Below, piece after piece: positions 29,173 through 38,763 of a DNA stretch of 64,000 nt. The stretch comes from Porphyra umbilicalis (taxonomy: Eukaryota > Rhodophyta > Bangiophyceae > Bangiales > Bangiaceae). The stretch spans positions 38,156 through 102,155 of the forward strand of contig KV919049.1 in assembly GCA_002049455.2 (NCBI GenBank), written 5' to 3'. Position 1 is the stretch's first letter, and every line of letters begins with the position of its first letter. The notes beneath the pieces were generated by a model that did no database searches, was not told the DNA's origin, and was given only the letters and a program-made list of their open reading frames with translations. Position numbers and translations under genes: made by a program.

Positions 29173-31805
29173 GCCTAATTGCCGACTTTAACGGCTACTG
29201 GGTGCAGTACGCGCTGCACCTGTCGTACGCGTCGTTTGTAGAGTTACGTTTGGTGGATACCCGCGGCGGTGGCGTCGCCCTGGAATGGTGCATGCGCCGT
29301 GGCTGGTGTACAGCCGTTCTCGCAAAAACCTCGCACGCCAACTGTCGCACCACTCTTACAAATCGGCCTTCACGGGGTCGCAGAGGCCGATTGGTGAGGG
29401 TCGTTCCGCACCGGGCTCTTTTGCCGGTATCGCGGTATGCGGTATACGGTTTCGCTCAGCCATTGGCCACAGCTGGCCACGTTGACCACGTGTGGGCGGC
29501 CCGATACCGAGCCCGCGATCGAAGATGGGGGGTAGGTGAATCGCGGTACGCATAGAGAATACGGCTTAGAGCCCCACTGATTTGATGAAATTAATTAAAA
29601 GGAACTTGAGTGCTTTCTGTGGAGTGAATTCTATTCTGGGATCTCCGGAAGGTGCACACCGGCGGCGCTTCTCGAAAAGTGAAGCGCTCCGACTGCCACC
29701 CGTAGATCCCTGGCCCCCGCGTGCACTCACCACGAGCTGCTTACGTCTCCTAAGTATGTCTTCATCTGCCTCCCGCGAGGCAGCCGGCGTGCCAACAACG
29801 ATGGCGTCCCAGAACGCGTTGGCGGCTGCCGCTGTTGCGGCCCCGATTGACTCCCTTCCTCCTACTGGCTCGGCCACGGCGGGCGGGCCGCCGCAGCTCA
29901 CGGCTATTGAGGATTCTGCGGCGGATGTCCACGCCGTGCTGCTGCGAGTCTACTTCGTCTGCCCAAATGAGGCGCTCATACGCCAAATCGCGCTCGCGAG
30001 CCTGCACATGCAGGCCCAGCTTCGACCGCGCCATCACAAGCGCCAAGACAACGCGTTGCCGTCTCCGACGGCGCCGCTCAATTCGCGTGGCCGAGTCGGG
30101 GCGGCCACCCAGGTGGGGGGGGGGGGGTGAAGACGACGCCATAGCTAGGACGTCGGTAGTGGGAGACCTGCTGTCTTCGTGGCTGCTGGGCAGGGGTGGC
30201 AGAAAAGCAGGCCGGCGGCTGGGACTGGCAAGTTGTGAGATTTGTTGAACAGTCTCTCAGGATTCCAGGCACGTGCGTGAAACACCCTGGCCTTCAGGGC
30301 GTTGGCGCGCTGGGCGACGCATCGACACCGTGTACGCCGGCCGGCTCCATAGCCGCGAGCACGCACGGGGGTACGTAAAGCCACGTTGCCGTGGTGGGGG
30401 GGGCGTGGGGCGGGGAAAGGGGTGCCGCCGCCGCCACCGCCACGGCGGCGGCCCGCCGGCGTGGCGCAACGCCCACGGGCGGGGCAGTCACCCCGCCGCG
30501 TCGCGCCCCTGCTCGCGGCGGGTGGGGCGGCCGACACGGCGCACGGGCGGGCGGGTGGGGTCGACCGCCGCGCGACGGGGCGCCTCTACCCGCACCAGTA
30601 GATGGCGTCAGCAACCGCCAACTCGCCGCCGCAGCAGACGCCGGCGCGCAGGCATGATCACCCGCAGGTCATCGTGGGCGCTTTGAACCCCAGAAGTCGC
30701 TGCGCGCGCGCGGTTGCCGCGCGCAACTCGGGGCGGTGGGGGGGGGCAGGGGGGCAGGCGCCCTGTGACCCCTGCGGCAGGACAGTCCTTCTCAGCCACT
30801 TAACTCTATTCGCTTTTAGCGTCATCGCGACCCTTCCAACGCTGACACGCTCTCAGATCCCTGAGGACACGAATGCAGACTGCCACCTCTGAAACGGAGA
30901 GCAAGTCCTGTGATCTAAGTATATGTGTGCATCACTACACTTTGAGAGCACCCTGTCCTAAAGGCCAGGGAATTTAAACGTCACCGATGTACACAACTCC
31001 CTGACCAACTGCCCCCAATCCCAATCATTTGGTTCAGCTCAGAAATACCGGATCGTCTGTACGACCGGTAAACAACGGTATGTCTGGTTCTTGTTTTACC
31101 GGTACGCGGCATATTCCGCGTACCGGTCTACCGACGATACCGCCCGGTGCGGAACGACCCTGAGAGTGGTGCGACAGTCGGCGTGCGAGGGTTTTCAGAG
31201 AACGGCTGTATGCATCGAGGCCGTCGGTTGCTCTGCTCGGCGACTGACCACGTGTGTACTCTTGTGTTTGTCGCGGTGCCATGATCTTCTGAATACACAG
31301 CCCCTTGTCGCATGCAGGAAGTGGTCAAGGACATCCACACCTACCCAGTAACACAGTGGCTCGTAGATTTGGTACGTTGTGGGGGCAACTCTTCGGGACT
31401 ACACCTTGCGGGTCTGGCCGACGCGCGCCATAGCGGTGCCGGCGGGCGCAAGCGGCCGCCTCGACAAACGTCCCGCCTCCCAAGCCGTGGCACTGATGGT
31501 CCCCCTACGTGCGCTCCTCGTCTGCCCCCGCTGCTGTCCGTTGCATACACGGCCCTCGTGCCCCGCGTCACGTCCCCCCCCCCCCCCCCCCCCCTCCAGG
31601 CTGGCTACGTCGGCCTCTTCACCGGCGCCTCCCTCCTCTCCATCATGGTCATGCCGCTGCTGCAACTCCTCTGCCGGCGGGACCGCCGCGAGTCCCTCGC
31701 CGCGCGCCCCATCGACACCCTCTACTCCCCCTACCGCACCGTGCGCGCGTCGCGCGCCACGCCGGGCGTCATGGGCGACCTCCCCTCGCTCCCGCTCCAC
31801 AGCGG
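29173..31805 (+). CDS. Probable DEG/ENaC-type cation channel, last exons (partial)
   Basis: Three exons fit together in phase. Exon 29173-29252 follows a pyrimidine-rich TAATAG acceptor and encodes DFNGYWVQYALHLSYASF. Exon 31318-31371 (54 nt; CAG acceptor, GTACGT donor) encodes EVVKDIHTYPVTQWLVDL. Exon 31600 onward (CCAG acceptor) encodes AGYVGLFTGASLLSIMVM and a basic cytoplasmic tail. The joined end matches the second transmembrane helix of amiloride-sensitive-type channels: a short aromatic/Pro loop, D-L-x-G, GLFTGAS, then a hydrophobic helix. It includes the G-A-S selectivity-filter triplet of the family. It would be a plasma-membrane trimer subunit. Upstream exons are not recognised, because the MITE and repeats intervene. 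The 2.07-kb first intron contains repeat elements. The C terminus is uncertain after the G run at ~31806. Confidence 0.5.
29756..30130 (+). CDS. Hypothetical ORF within the intronic repeat element
   Basis: ATG-initiated, 124 codons. The N terminus is Ala/Ser/Pro-rich and the middle is more ordered (AVLLRVYFVCPNEALIRQIA). It ends just after a G run of about 13. It may be the start of an element-encoded protein truncated by a homopolymer shift. I do not recognise a family. Confidence 0.3.
   Translation: MSSSASREAAGVPTTMASQNALAAAAVAAPIDSLPPTGSATAGGPPQLTAIEDSAADVHAVLLRVYFVCPNEALIRQIALASLHMQAQLRPRHHKRQDNALPSPTAPLNSRGRVGAATQVGGGG
30285..30970 (+). repeat. Dispersed ~690-bp repeat, copy A
   Basis: Bounded by CCCTGGCCTT and its reverse complement AAGGCCAGGG. 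It is highly similar over its whole length, in the opposite orientation, to 38764-40060 once a nested insertion there is removed. The interior is Arg/Pro/Ala-coding-like GC-rich sequence without a clear gene. Confidence 0.85.
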
Positions 31806-31829
31806 TGGCGGGGGGGGGGGTGGGGGGCG

Positions 31830-32753
31830 CCGCGTCACCCCGCTTGTCGGGGCGGCTCGGGTAGGAGGGGCGCCGCCCCACCGCGGCGGCCGCGTCGCGG
31901 AACGTTCAACACGCCGCGCGTGTGTCCAAGAAAGAAAAACCACCACGACAAAAAAAAAAAAAGACTGGACGCCCGTACCGCCGCAAACCACCGCCCCGCG
32001 TCGGCGCGCTCGATCGGGCCAGCCGCGGCGGCGGCGGCAGCGGCAGCGGCGGAGGCGGCGGTGGCAGCGGCTGCGGCGGCGGCGGTGGCGGCTCACCCCC
32101 CCCCCGCACGCCCCGCACGGTCGCGTCGACGGCGTACCACAGCCCGCCCGTCGCTGCCGCCGGCGCGCCGTCGCTGCCGTCGCCGCCGCCCGGCGGCCGC
32201 GCGGCCAGCGTGGGGCGGTGGCGCGCGCCGCGGCAGCCGCGCGCAACGGCGGCGACTGCACGTCGACGGTGAGCGTCGACGGGGCTGTCGGGTGCGGCGG
32301 CGGCGGTGCGCGAGGAGCCAATCAACCAGGGTGGCGGGCGGCCGGGGAGCGGCGCGCACGGCGGGGCGGGTGGTGAGCGACGGCAGTTTGCGTGGCGGGG
32401 AGACGGTCGGCGCGTCAAACACGCGGGCATCCCCGCGCCCCCGCCGCTCCCATGGGCCCGTGCCACGCGTCGCGGGGGGTCCACAGCACCCTCCCCGGCG
32501 GGAAGTGCCCCCCGCCCCGTCCCCCCCCCACCCACGCCCCCGCCCGTCACGTACGAGGGCGCGGCCGAGGTAGGCACCCCCCGACGTGCGCGCAACGACC
32601 GCCCGCAGCAGCACCCGCACGGCCGTGTCGGCGGCCGGCGCGGCGGCGGCCGGCGCGACCCCCCCCCCCCCCCCCCCCACCCGCCACCAGCAAAGCGCAG
32701 CAGGTACAGGTCCTCCACCGCAGCGGCGGTGGGGGCGACCAGCAGCGCCGCCA

Positions 32754-32792
<39 letters not shown>

Positions 32793-34302
32793 TGCTGCCG
32801 TCGCCCCCCCCCCAAGCAACGGCGGCGCCCTCCCCCCCCTCGGCGAGGATCACAGGGACGGGCACCGGCACGCCGCCGCGCGCGCGGAGGGTGTGGCCCG
32901 CGAGGCCAATGACGAGCGCCGCCGCAACGGCGGCGGCGTCGGCCGCGACGGCGGCCGAGGGGGGGAGGGTGATGACGCCGCCGCCGTCGGAGGGGGCGGG
33001 GGGGGGGGGGGGGGATCCCACGGCGGCGCCAGTGGGGGGAGGGGGCGGGGGGGGGGGGGGTCGCGCGCCGCCAGCGGCCGCTGCACCGACCGCACCGGCG
33101 GGTCGGTGGCGGCGCGCCCCCCGGCGGGCGGGCGGCGGGCGAGGGCGGCGGTCGCCGCGTCGGCCCGTCGGTTGCGTGCGCGCGCCCATTGCCGCCGCGC
33201 GTGCTCCCTGATGGCCGCCCCGGGCGCGTCCGTCGTCCACCCCCCGCCTTTTTTTTTGCGGGGCGGGTGGGTGCACCGCGGGCTGGTCGGCACCCGCCAC
33301 GCCCGCGGCGGGGCGGGCGCCGCGCTCGGCCGCCCCCGTCGCGGCGCCGCCCGTTGCGGGCGCGGCGGCTCGGCGTGCAGCGGCGGCAGCAGCGGCCGCG
33401 GCGGTGGGCGGTGGCGGGCCCGACGCGGCGCGTGGGGGGGGGGGGGGGGGGGGGGGGGGGCGGCCATGGCGCCCACCGTCGCAGTCTGCCACCGCTGCCG
33501 TGGACGCGACCGGCCGGCGGGCGGCGGGCGGGCGCAGGCCGGGCGAATGGGAGTTTGGCAAAAAAGAAACACACGAGCGGGGAAGCTGGGGGTAGGAGGC
33601 GTACGCTAGCTGGTGTGTCGACCGGTTCCCCGGGGTGCGTTCTTCCGGGTGCTATGCCACCCGACGGTGGAGGGCCGTGGTCGGGGGTGGTGCAATCGGG
33701 TGGAATCGGGCGACCGCTGGTGCGAATCGGTGACACTGCCACTGGTGCGTTGTTCAAGCACATCCCCCCGTGTCGTGCACGTCGCCGTGCCCTCTCTGCG
33801 CACCCCCTGCCGCCCTGCTGCCGTCCGTGCGGCGTCGCCACCGCACCCACCCGTCATCGCCACCCCCGCCATCACCGCAACCCCCACCGTCACCGCCACC
33901 GCGGCCGGCCACCGCCCCCCGCCGCACAGTCCCCAGTGCGACCCGACGACGCTAGTCACACAGGTTGTGGCACGCTTGGGTCCCGTGGGCGCCGATCAAG
34001 TTGCCCGACGCGGGAGACACGCCCACCGCCCACAGGTGGACGGCCATGGGATCCGACACCTCCCCATTCTCCCACCTCTTCTTGTCGGGATGCATGACCA
34101 CGAAAAAGACGGTGCCACCCACCACGTGGGCCTTGAGCGCCCGCAGCCTGAGCGGTTGGTGAGGGGGGGGGGCAGGCGACAAGCAGACCAAATCTCGACA
34201 GTCAGGTGGGTCCGCCCTCGCGACCGATGAGTTCACCCCCATTGAAGCAAACACGGCACGCAAAGGCAGGCGGGGCGGGTGCCCCCTCAATCGAGCTAGC
34301 CC
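31830..34302. other. GC-rich low-complexity region, no assignable gene
   Basis: Long C and G homopolymers (for example near 32,660, 33,000, 33,050 and 33,440) and GCC/GGC runs keep several frames open on both strands (such as 31906-33561 and 32093-33850, both minus). The translations are only Pro/Ala/Arg/Gly. A decayed or frame-broken disordered protein gene could be here, but no frame stands out. Confidence 0.4.
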
Positions 34303-34893
34303 TCAGAGAGAAGCGTGTACCTCCAGAATAACGTACGCCGCGCGAGACCTGACCATTGAGACGATGGCCTCTGCCTTTTTCTGTTCCGTCATGGGCGCCA
34401 TGTCATCCTCCAACTCCTCCTCCTCCCCATCCTGACAGAACATGTAGTTCTGAGCCTCGTCCGTGTGGATCTGGTCCACTCCCGTCTGATTCAAAGGCGG
34501 CTGCCTCCACGGGGGGCTGACCGAGTCCAGCTGCACACCCGGGGCATTCGTCTGGAAGTTTGGCTTGTGGAGGTCCGCCACCACCTGCGCGGCCGTCGGG
34601 ACTGTCACATGCGGCATCGTACACGCGCAGGTAAAGGGCCGCAGGAAGCCCAAGCTGGACCCATAGAACACTTCTGCGGGTAGCTCCCAGGCGCGCAACC
34701 AGTTCACGTCCGCCCGCACACCCTGCGCAAGGCTCCCGTGAGGGCCGGCGGGGTCAAAGCCGCCCAGAAAGTCCGACGCAAAGGTGACAATACCGCCATC
34801 TTCAACCAGCGGCTGGTCGGTCGGGTACGGGTCGGTGCCCTCCCAGCACGTGATCGCCACGAGCACCCGCCCCGGCGGGGGGTTCGCCGCCAT
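34303..34893 (-). CDS. Hypothetical protein, 196 aa
   Basis: ATG at 34893, stop TGA at 34303-34305, uninterrupted. Mixed-composition, globular-looking sequence. It opens with GRVLVAITCWEGTDPYPTDQ, then FLRPFTCACTMPHVTVP, a HTDEAQNYMFCQDG segment, an acidic run (EEEELEDD) and a helical end. No signal peptide or membrane helix is evident. I do not recognise the family. Balanced amino-acid use, unlike the Ala/Pro/Arg shadows around it, is the main reason to believe it is coding. Upstream codons in the same frame (to 35202) are Pro/Arg-rich and lack ATG at a convincing place. Confidence 0.5.
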   Translation of the reverse strand: MAANPPPGRVLVAITCWEGTDPYPTDQPLVEDGGIVTFASDFLGGFDPAGPHGSLAQGVRADVNWLRAWELPAEVFYGSSLGFLRPFTCACTMPHVTVPTAAQVVADLHKPNFQTNAPGVQLDSVSPPWRQPPLNQTGVDQIHTDEAQNYMFCQDGEEEELEDDMAPMTEQKKAEAIVSMVRSRAAYVILEVHASL

Positions 34894-35484
34894 TACGAGG
34901 GGCGAGGGGCGGGGAAGGCGGCAGGGCTTGGAGTGGGAAACGGCAGGTGGGCGCGAGAGGGGGGGGGAGCAGCGGCGTGCAGACGCCTTGCGGGAGGCCA
35001 ACGGACGACCTGGCCGCCAGAGTCGACCGTACAGAGGGGGCGGAACGAAAAGGGGACGGGCGACGGCGGGCGCGTGCGAGAGACACCACGGACAGAGATG
35101 AAAACAAGGCAGAGCGGGAACGGTGGCCATGGGATCTTGTGTCACCAAAGCGTTTTGGCCGTCAGCTGCATGGGCCGTTTGTGGCAACTCCACGGGATGC
35201 ACACCTAATAGTGTCCATTCTATTTAGTGCACCAGCGCTAGTGATCTCACGGAGTGTGGGTTGTTCGCGACCACAGGGTCAGAATGCATGGGCCCGCGCG
35301 TCAACCGACGGGCACGCACGGATGCGGAAACGTGGCAAAGCTTATTTTTGGGGGTCTGCCTCAGCAGCTTGGAAATCACCACGCCTAGTTAAGGCTGCTC
35401 TTCTGGGTCTGAGCATTACATGGCAAGGATGAAAAGACAAGCTGCAACGTGCTAAAATGTGAGTGGTCAATACGAAATTCCCCT

Positions 35485-35550
35485 CTCACAGGGGTCGTAG
35501 AGGCCGAAACAGGGGACGTCCCCTGTTTCGGCCTCTACGACCCCTGTGAG
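35485..35550. repeat. 66-bp perfect palindrome (76 bp with one mismatch)
   Basis: Arms of 33 bases meet with no loop at 35517/35518 (GACGTC). Allowing one mismatch, the palindrome runs from 35480 to 35555. The arm contains tcacaggggtcgtagaggcc. Related ctgtgaggggt phrases recur near 35,590 and 37,050, so this belongs to a local repeat family. Confidence 0.95.
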
Positions 35551-36859
35551 GGGGGTGACACCCGTCTCAATTTCGGCCTGAGAAGGCTCTGTGAGAGGGG
35601 TGCCTGACGATCCAGGAAGACCCGTGGCCGGTGACTTGATCCGACGGATCATGTCTTGCCCGCGCGTTGCTGCGCCCGTCGTCCGCAGCCGATTTTGTAC
35701 AGTGTATGCGCCCGGGTGATCGCTGTGCCGTTGCCGCCTTCCAGTGGTGGGGCTCAATATGGCGAAGGAAAACAAAGACCGGACGTACGCTTTGTCGTAC
35801 GGTAGTTGCACGGGTCAGTGTAGGGTCAGTGCAGGGGGGGGGCGGGCGTGGGGGGGAGGGGGGAGACGCGTACGTCCCGAACACACGGTGAGAAACAACG
35901 CTCATCCTCCCCCCCTATCCACATATATGCTCTTTTGGTCACCCCTGTGTCCTCCGCGCGGATACTCTTTCGTTCTTTCTCTTTTTTGCGAAAACAGGGC
36001 AACCATAGCAAACTTTGTCGTTGAGTTCCGAGGCACAGTGTGGGCATACTACTGCATCAAGACTGCCCCGCATCTTCATTTGCAATGATGGTCGGGGGGT
36101 CTGACAGCGTTATGTAATGCTTCCAGCAGGTCCCCCTGCATTCTTCTAGGCAAGCGGGGAAAGCCGAGACAGAATCTGCAGTCCTTTTTTTTTTCCGAAC
36201 CACTTCCCGAGGGACACTGGCCATCTGTATGTAGATGTTGCTCCCTCGGCTACCTGTTTGCTGGTCAAAGAGCGTGCTCAGGAGTCGACGGTGCGTGCAC
36301 AAGGGTGCACAGCGCAAGAAAACGAGCCACAGAGCGCTTGGAGAGCATTACCACAGTTGGAGTTGTGTCCTTGTGTGGTGTGCATCTCGTCCGTGCCTGT
36401 TGGAGCAGGTCTGATGCCACTTAGGTGCCTGTCAATTGTCGTGAAAGGAGCTTGAAACAAGAACACCAGTAACGTCCCCTCGGGGCCAATGAGAGCGGAT
36501 GACCTTGTCCACGTTGTAATCTGCAAGGAACTTTGGATATGGAATCTGACACTCCCCATGGTGACCAATGAGCAGTCGTATTTGACGGAGGAGCCAATCC
36601 AGGGCCACAGTTCTCTTGAAAACCCAGAAGAGCAGGAACACTGGGTCTTAACTAGGCGTGTCACAGCGCGCTGATGCTTGCCGCAGGTGGCGTCGAGTTT
36701 ATTCGACGTGGACTTTTTCTCTCGGAGGGGTGGAAGAGACTATTCTTTTCTGGTGATGCTGGCACAATCTGGTCTAATTTTGACACAGCCAGATCGATAC
36801 GGCTGGCCGACAGGATAGCATCGATTGTGTTCATGCTGTGCCGGCCTACCGTGTTCACT

Positions 36860-36991
36860 GTCAGGCGCCGTCTGGCGCCTGACGGCGGGAGCCAGTTACA
36901 GTACAGTCATTGCAAAAGGGTTCCAAATCGGCCTCTGCGCAGTGCCGATTTGGAACCCTTTTGCAACAGTTGGAGTGCGGGATTTTAGGAG
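36860..36991. repeat. Two adjacent perfect hairpins plus a CAGCCGTTCTC-type end
   Basis: 36860-36883 is a 10-bp stem (GTCAGGCGCC) with a 4-nt loop. 36910-36966 is a 23-bp perfect stem (TTGCAAAAGGGTTCCAAATC and GGC) with an 11-nt loop. The sequence then runs into GAGAACGGCTGTA at 36991. In reverse complement this matches the ends of the 29311-31208 element, including its ccaactgt and caaatcggc blocks. It is probably a small fold-back derivative of that family. Confidence 0.75.
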
Positions 36992-37214
36992 AACGGCTGT
37001 AGACCGCCCCGTGCAGGGCATTAAAGGGGGTTAGACAAGTGTGCCTCAAGGTCCTCTGTGAGGGGTACCCGTGAAATAGCCGGGCCGGGCACGAGGACGG
37101 GTGCGAGGCCGGGTGCGAGGTCTGTAGAGCGGGGCTTGCTGTCCAGGATTGTGGCGGACACCGGACGGCGAGGCGCGCCCGGATAGGCCGCTCCGCTGTG
37201 CTTTACAAGGCGAG

Positions 37215-37245
37215 GGGCTTGGCTGGGATTAGCCCAGCCAAGCCC
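37215..37245. repeat. 13-bp perfect hairpin
   Basis: GGGCTTGGCTGGG pairs with CCCAGCCAAGCCC around a 5-nt loop. It has no T-run and no gene immediately before it, so it is not treated as a terminator. The rest of 34,894-37,827 holds only repeats and no gene I can support. Confidence 0.8.
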
Positions 37246-37827
37246 AGCATCACGACAACGACCTCGTCTCACAAGGTAGCTCCGGATGGTTTCAATGACC
37301 TTTTCTCACAGGGCGTCCTCCGGGCGCGCGGGGGGAGTGTGTGTGCGAGAGGCGTGAAGATCGATACAAACTGCGCGTGAACTTACAATCCAGGTCCGAT
37401 CAGTATGGGTCAATGGGTAGGAGATCCGCCCTACCCGTCGGTCATGACGGGTTGGCCCCCCCTATCTGTCCGACGTCATGGCAATGACACCGCCGCGTAG
37501 AGCTCCACCAGCCTGTCCAAGCTCCATGCAGGCGGCTCTGTGGCGAGCCCGTTTGTTCCACGGGGCGCATTCCAGGGCGGGCTTGTCAACGCGGCCATCT
37601 TCGTCGGTCGGTCTCGACGGCAGGCCAGGAATAAAGGGATTGCGTCGCACCTTTGCTCGGCGCTCAGTCGCAACACACCACACTTGTCGAAGCCTCCCCG
37701 CAGTGCTCCCCACCCACAACCAGGCCTGATCCTTTTGTTTTCTGCTCTGGGCTGCCTGCTGGACCTCCCCACGAGTCCTTCACGCTTTCCCACCTCTAAC
37801 GTGAGGGGAGGAAGAGCTCACTTCAAG

Positions 37828-38643
37828 ATGGACGGGGCGCAGCGCAACATCCGACTCAACCGCAGCGGTGCCTCTGCCCGAGAGGGCATCCCCTCCCTGC
37901 GCCATTGGGCGATCGGGTGCGGCTTCGTGAGCGCTGTTCTCTGGCTGTTGGTGGTTGGCGTCGAGGGCGGGCTCCCTACCACGAATGAGTCGCTGGGCGG
38001 CGTGGCGCATGGATGGGCACCAGCCCGTTGGGGTGAACCCAGCCTGGGTCGTGGCGGCGGCGACGACCTGGTGGTCACGGAGCGGCCCCAGGCGCCCCCC
38101 GACGTGCTCCCTAACCCCCAAGCGGTCAGCTTGCCGCCGCAGGACGGGATCAGAGAACTGGTCACCGGCGTCCGTTTCCAGCCCATCGAGGAGGTGTCGT
38201 GGAAGGACCACCCGACCGAGGCGGGGCTGCGGGCTGTCCAGTGGATAAGGGCGACCATCGAGACGGCCGATCTCAACACGGGCCGCGGCACCAGCGACAC
38301 TACCCGCCAGTTTGTGCGAGACCTTGGGGGGGACATCCACCCTCCGGGTCCACAGGTGGGGGACGACACCGGCCACTTCGTGGCGCGTCGGCTCGGCGGG
38401 ACGGGGATGACACGATGGGCCGTCTTCCCCCAACTGCGGAGGGTCAACAATGGAGAGTTCAAGAGGTTCGAACAGGGCGCCTATGACAAGGTGCAACAAG
38501 TTGGGTCCATTCGATACTTCGTCCGGCTGGAGTACAATGCCCCCCCCGTCCAGTGGCCGTTGCGGCCCATAAGCTACAGGGCCGCATATTGCTGGGTGGA
38601 GAACAACCTGGTGCGCTGGTACGGGGAGGCATTCCCGAACTAG
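37828..38643 (+). CDS. Membrane-anchored DNA/RNA non-specific endonuclease
   Basis: ATG at 37828 is the first in frame. 271 aa, ending at TAG. Residues 27-46 form a hydrophobic signal peptide or signal anchor (WAIGCGFVSAVLWLLVVGV), so the rest is predicted to be lumenal or extracellular. A disordered Pro/Gly linker leads to the catalytic domain. D-D-T-G-H at 179-183 corresponds to the D(R/G)GH nuclease motif. The following ARRLGGTG, then NNGEFKRFE at ~207-215, match the His/Asn metal-site order of the Endonuclea_NS / NucA-like superfamily. Such enzymes cleave single- and double-stranded DNA and RNA using Mg2+. This NS_2-like form is common in bacterial secreted proteins, so ancient transfer is possible but untested. 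No homopolymer break is present. Substrate and biological role are unknown. Confidence 0.65.
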   Translation: MDGAQRNIRLNRSGASAREGIPSLRHWAIGCGFVSAVLWLLVVGVEGGLPTTNESLGGVAHGWAPARWGEPSLGRGGGDDLVVTERPQAPPDVLPNPQAVSLPPQDGIRELVTGVRFQPIEEVSWKDHPTEAGLRAVQWIRATIETADLNTGRGTSDTTRQFVRDLGGDIHPPGPQVGDDTGHFVARRLGGTGMTRWAVFPQLRRVNNGEFKRFEQGAYDKVQQVGSIRYFVRLEYNAPPVQWPLRPISYRAAYCWVENNLVRWYGEAFPN

Positions 38644-38763
38644 CAGCGCACGCGTCGCAGCTGTCGTCATCCCCCAAGGGACGCGCGGGCGTTGGTCCAA
38701 TCGGGCGGGGAGCCCGTGCCGTTTGTCTTGTTGAAGTTGGGGCCATGAATGATCATCGTTTTT

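Larger units (their letters stand above)
29311..31208. mobile_element. Inverted-repeat element with CAGCCGTTCTC ends, inside a channel intron
   Basis: The left end (29311 onward, CAGCCGTTCTCGCAAAAACC...) and the right end, reversed (31208 downward, CAGCCGTTCTCTGAAAACCC...), share about 100 bp with interruptions, including ctcgcacgcc, actgtcgcaccactc and gtcgttccgcaccgggc. TA borders both ends. A third copy of the end lies at 36,898-36,991. Between the arms are a 124-codon ORF and repeat copy A (30285-30970). Confidence 0.6.

Noticed and set aside
37215-37245. Hairpin as a bacterial-type terminator
   Set aside because: This is eukaryotic nuclear sequence. There is no T-tract and no gene ending just before it.
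37540-37827. Upstream in-frame extension of the endonuclease from 37540
   Set aside because: It starts at GTG, not ATG. ATG 37828 is the first in frame and places the signal segment normally.
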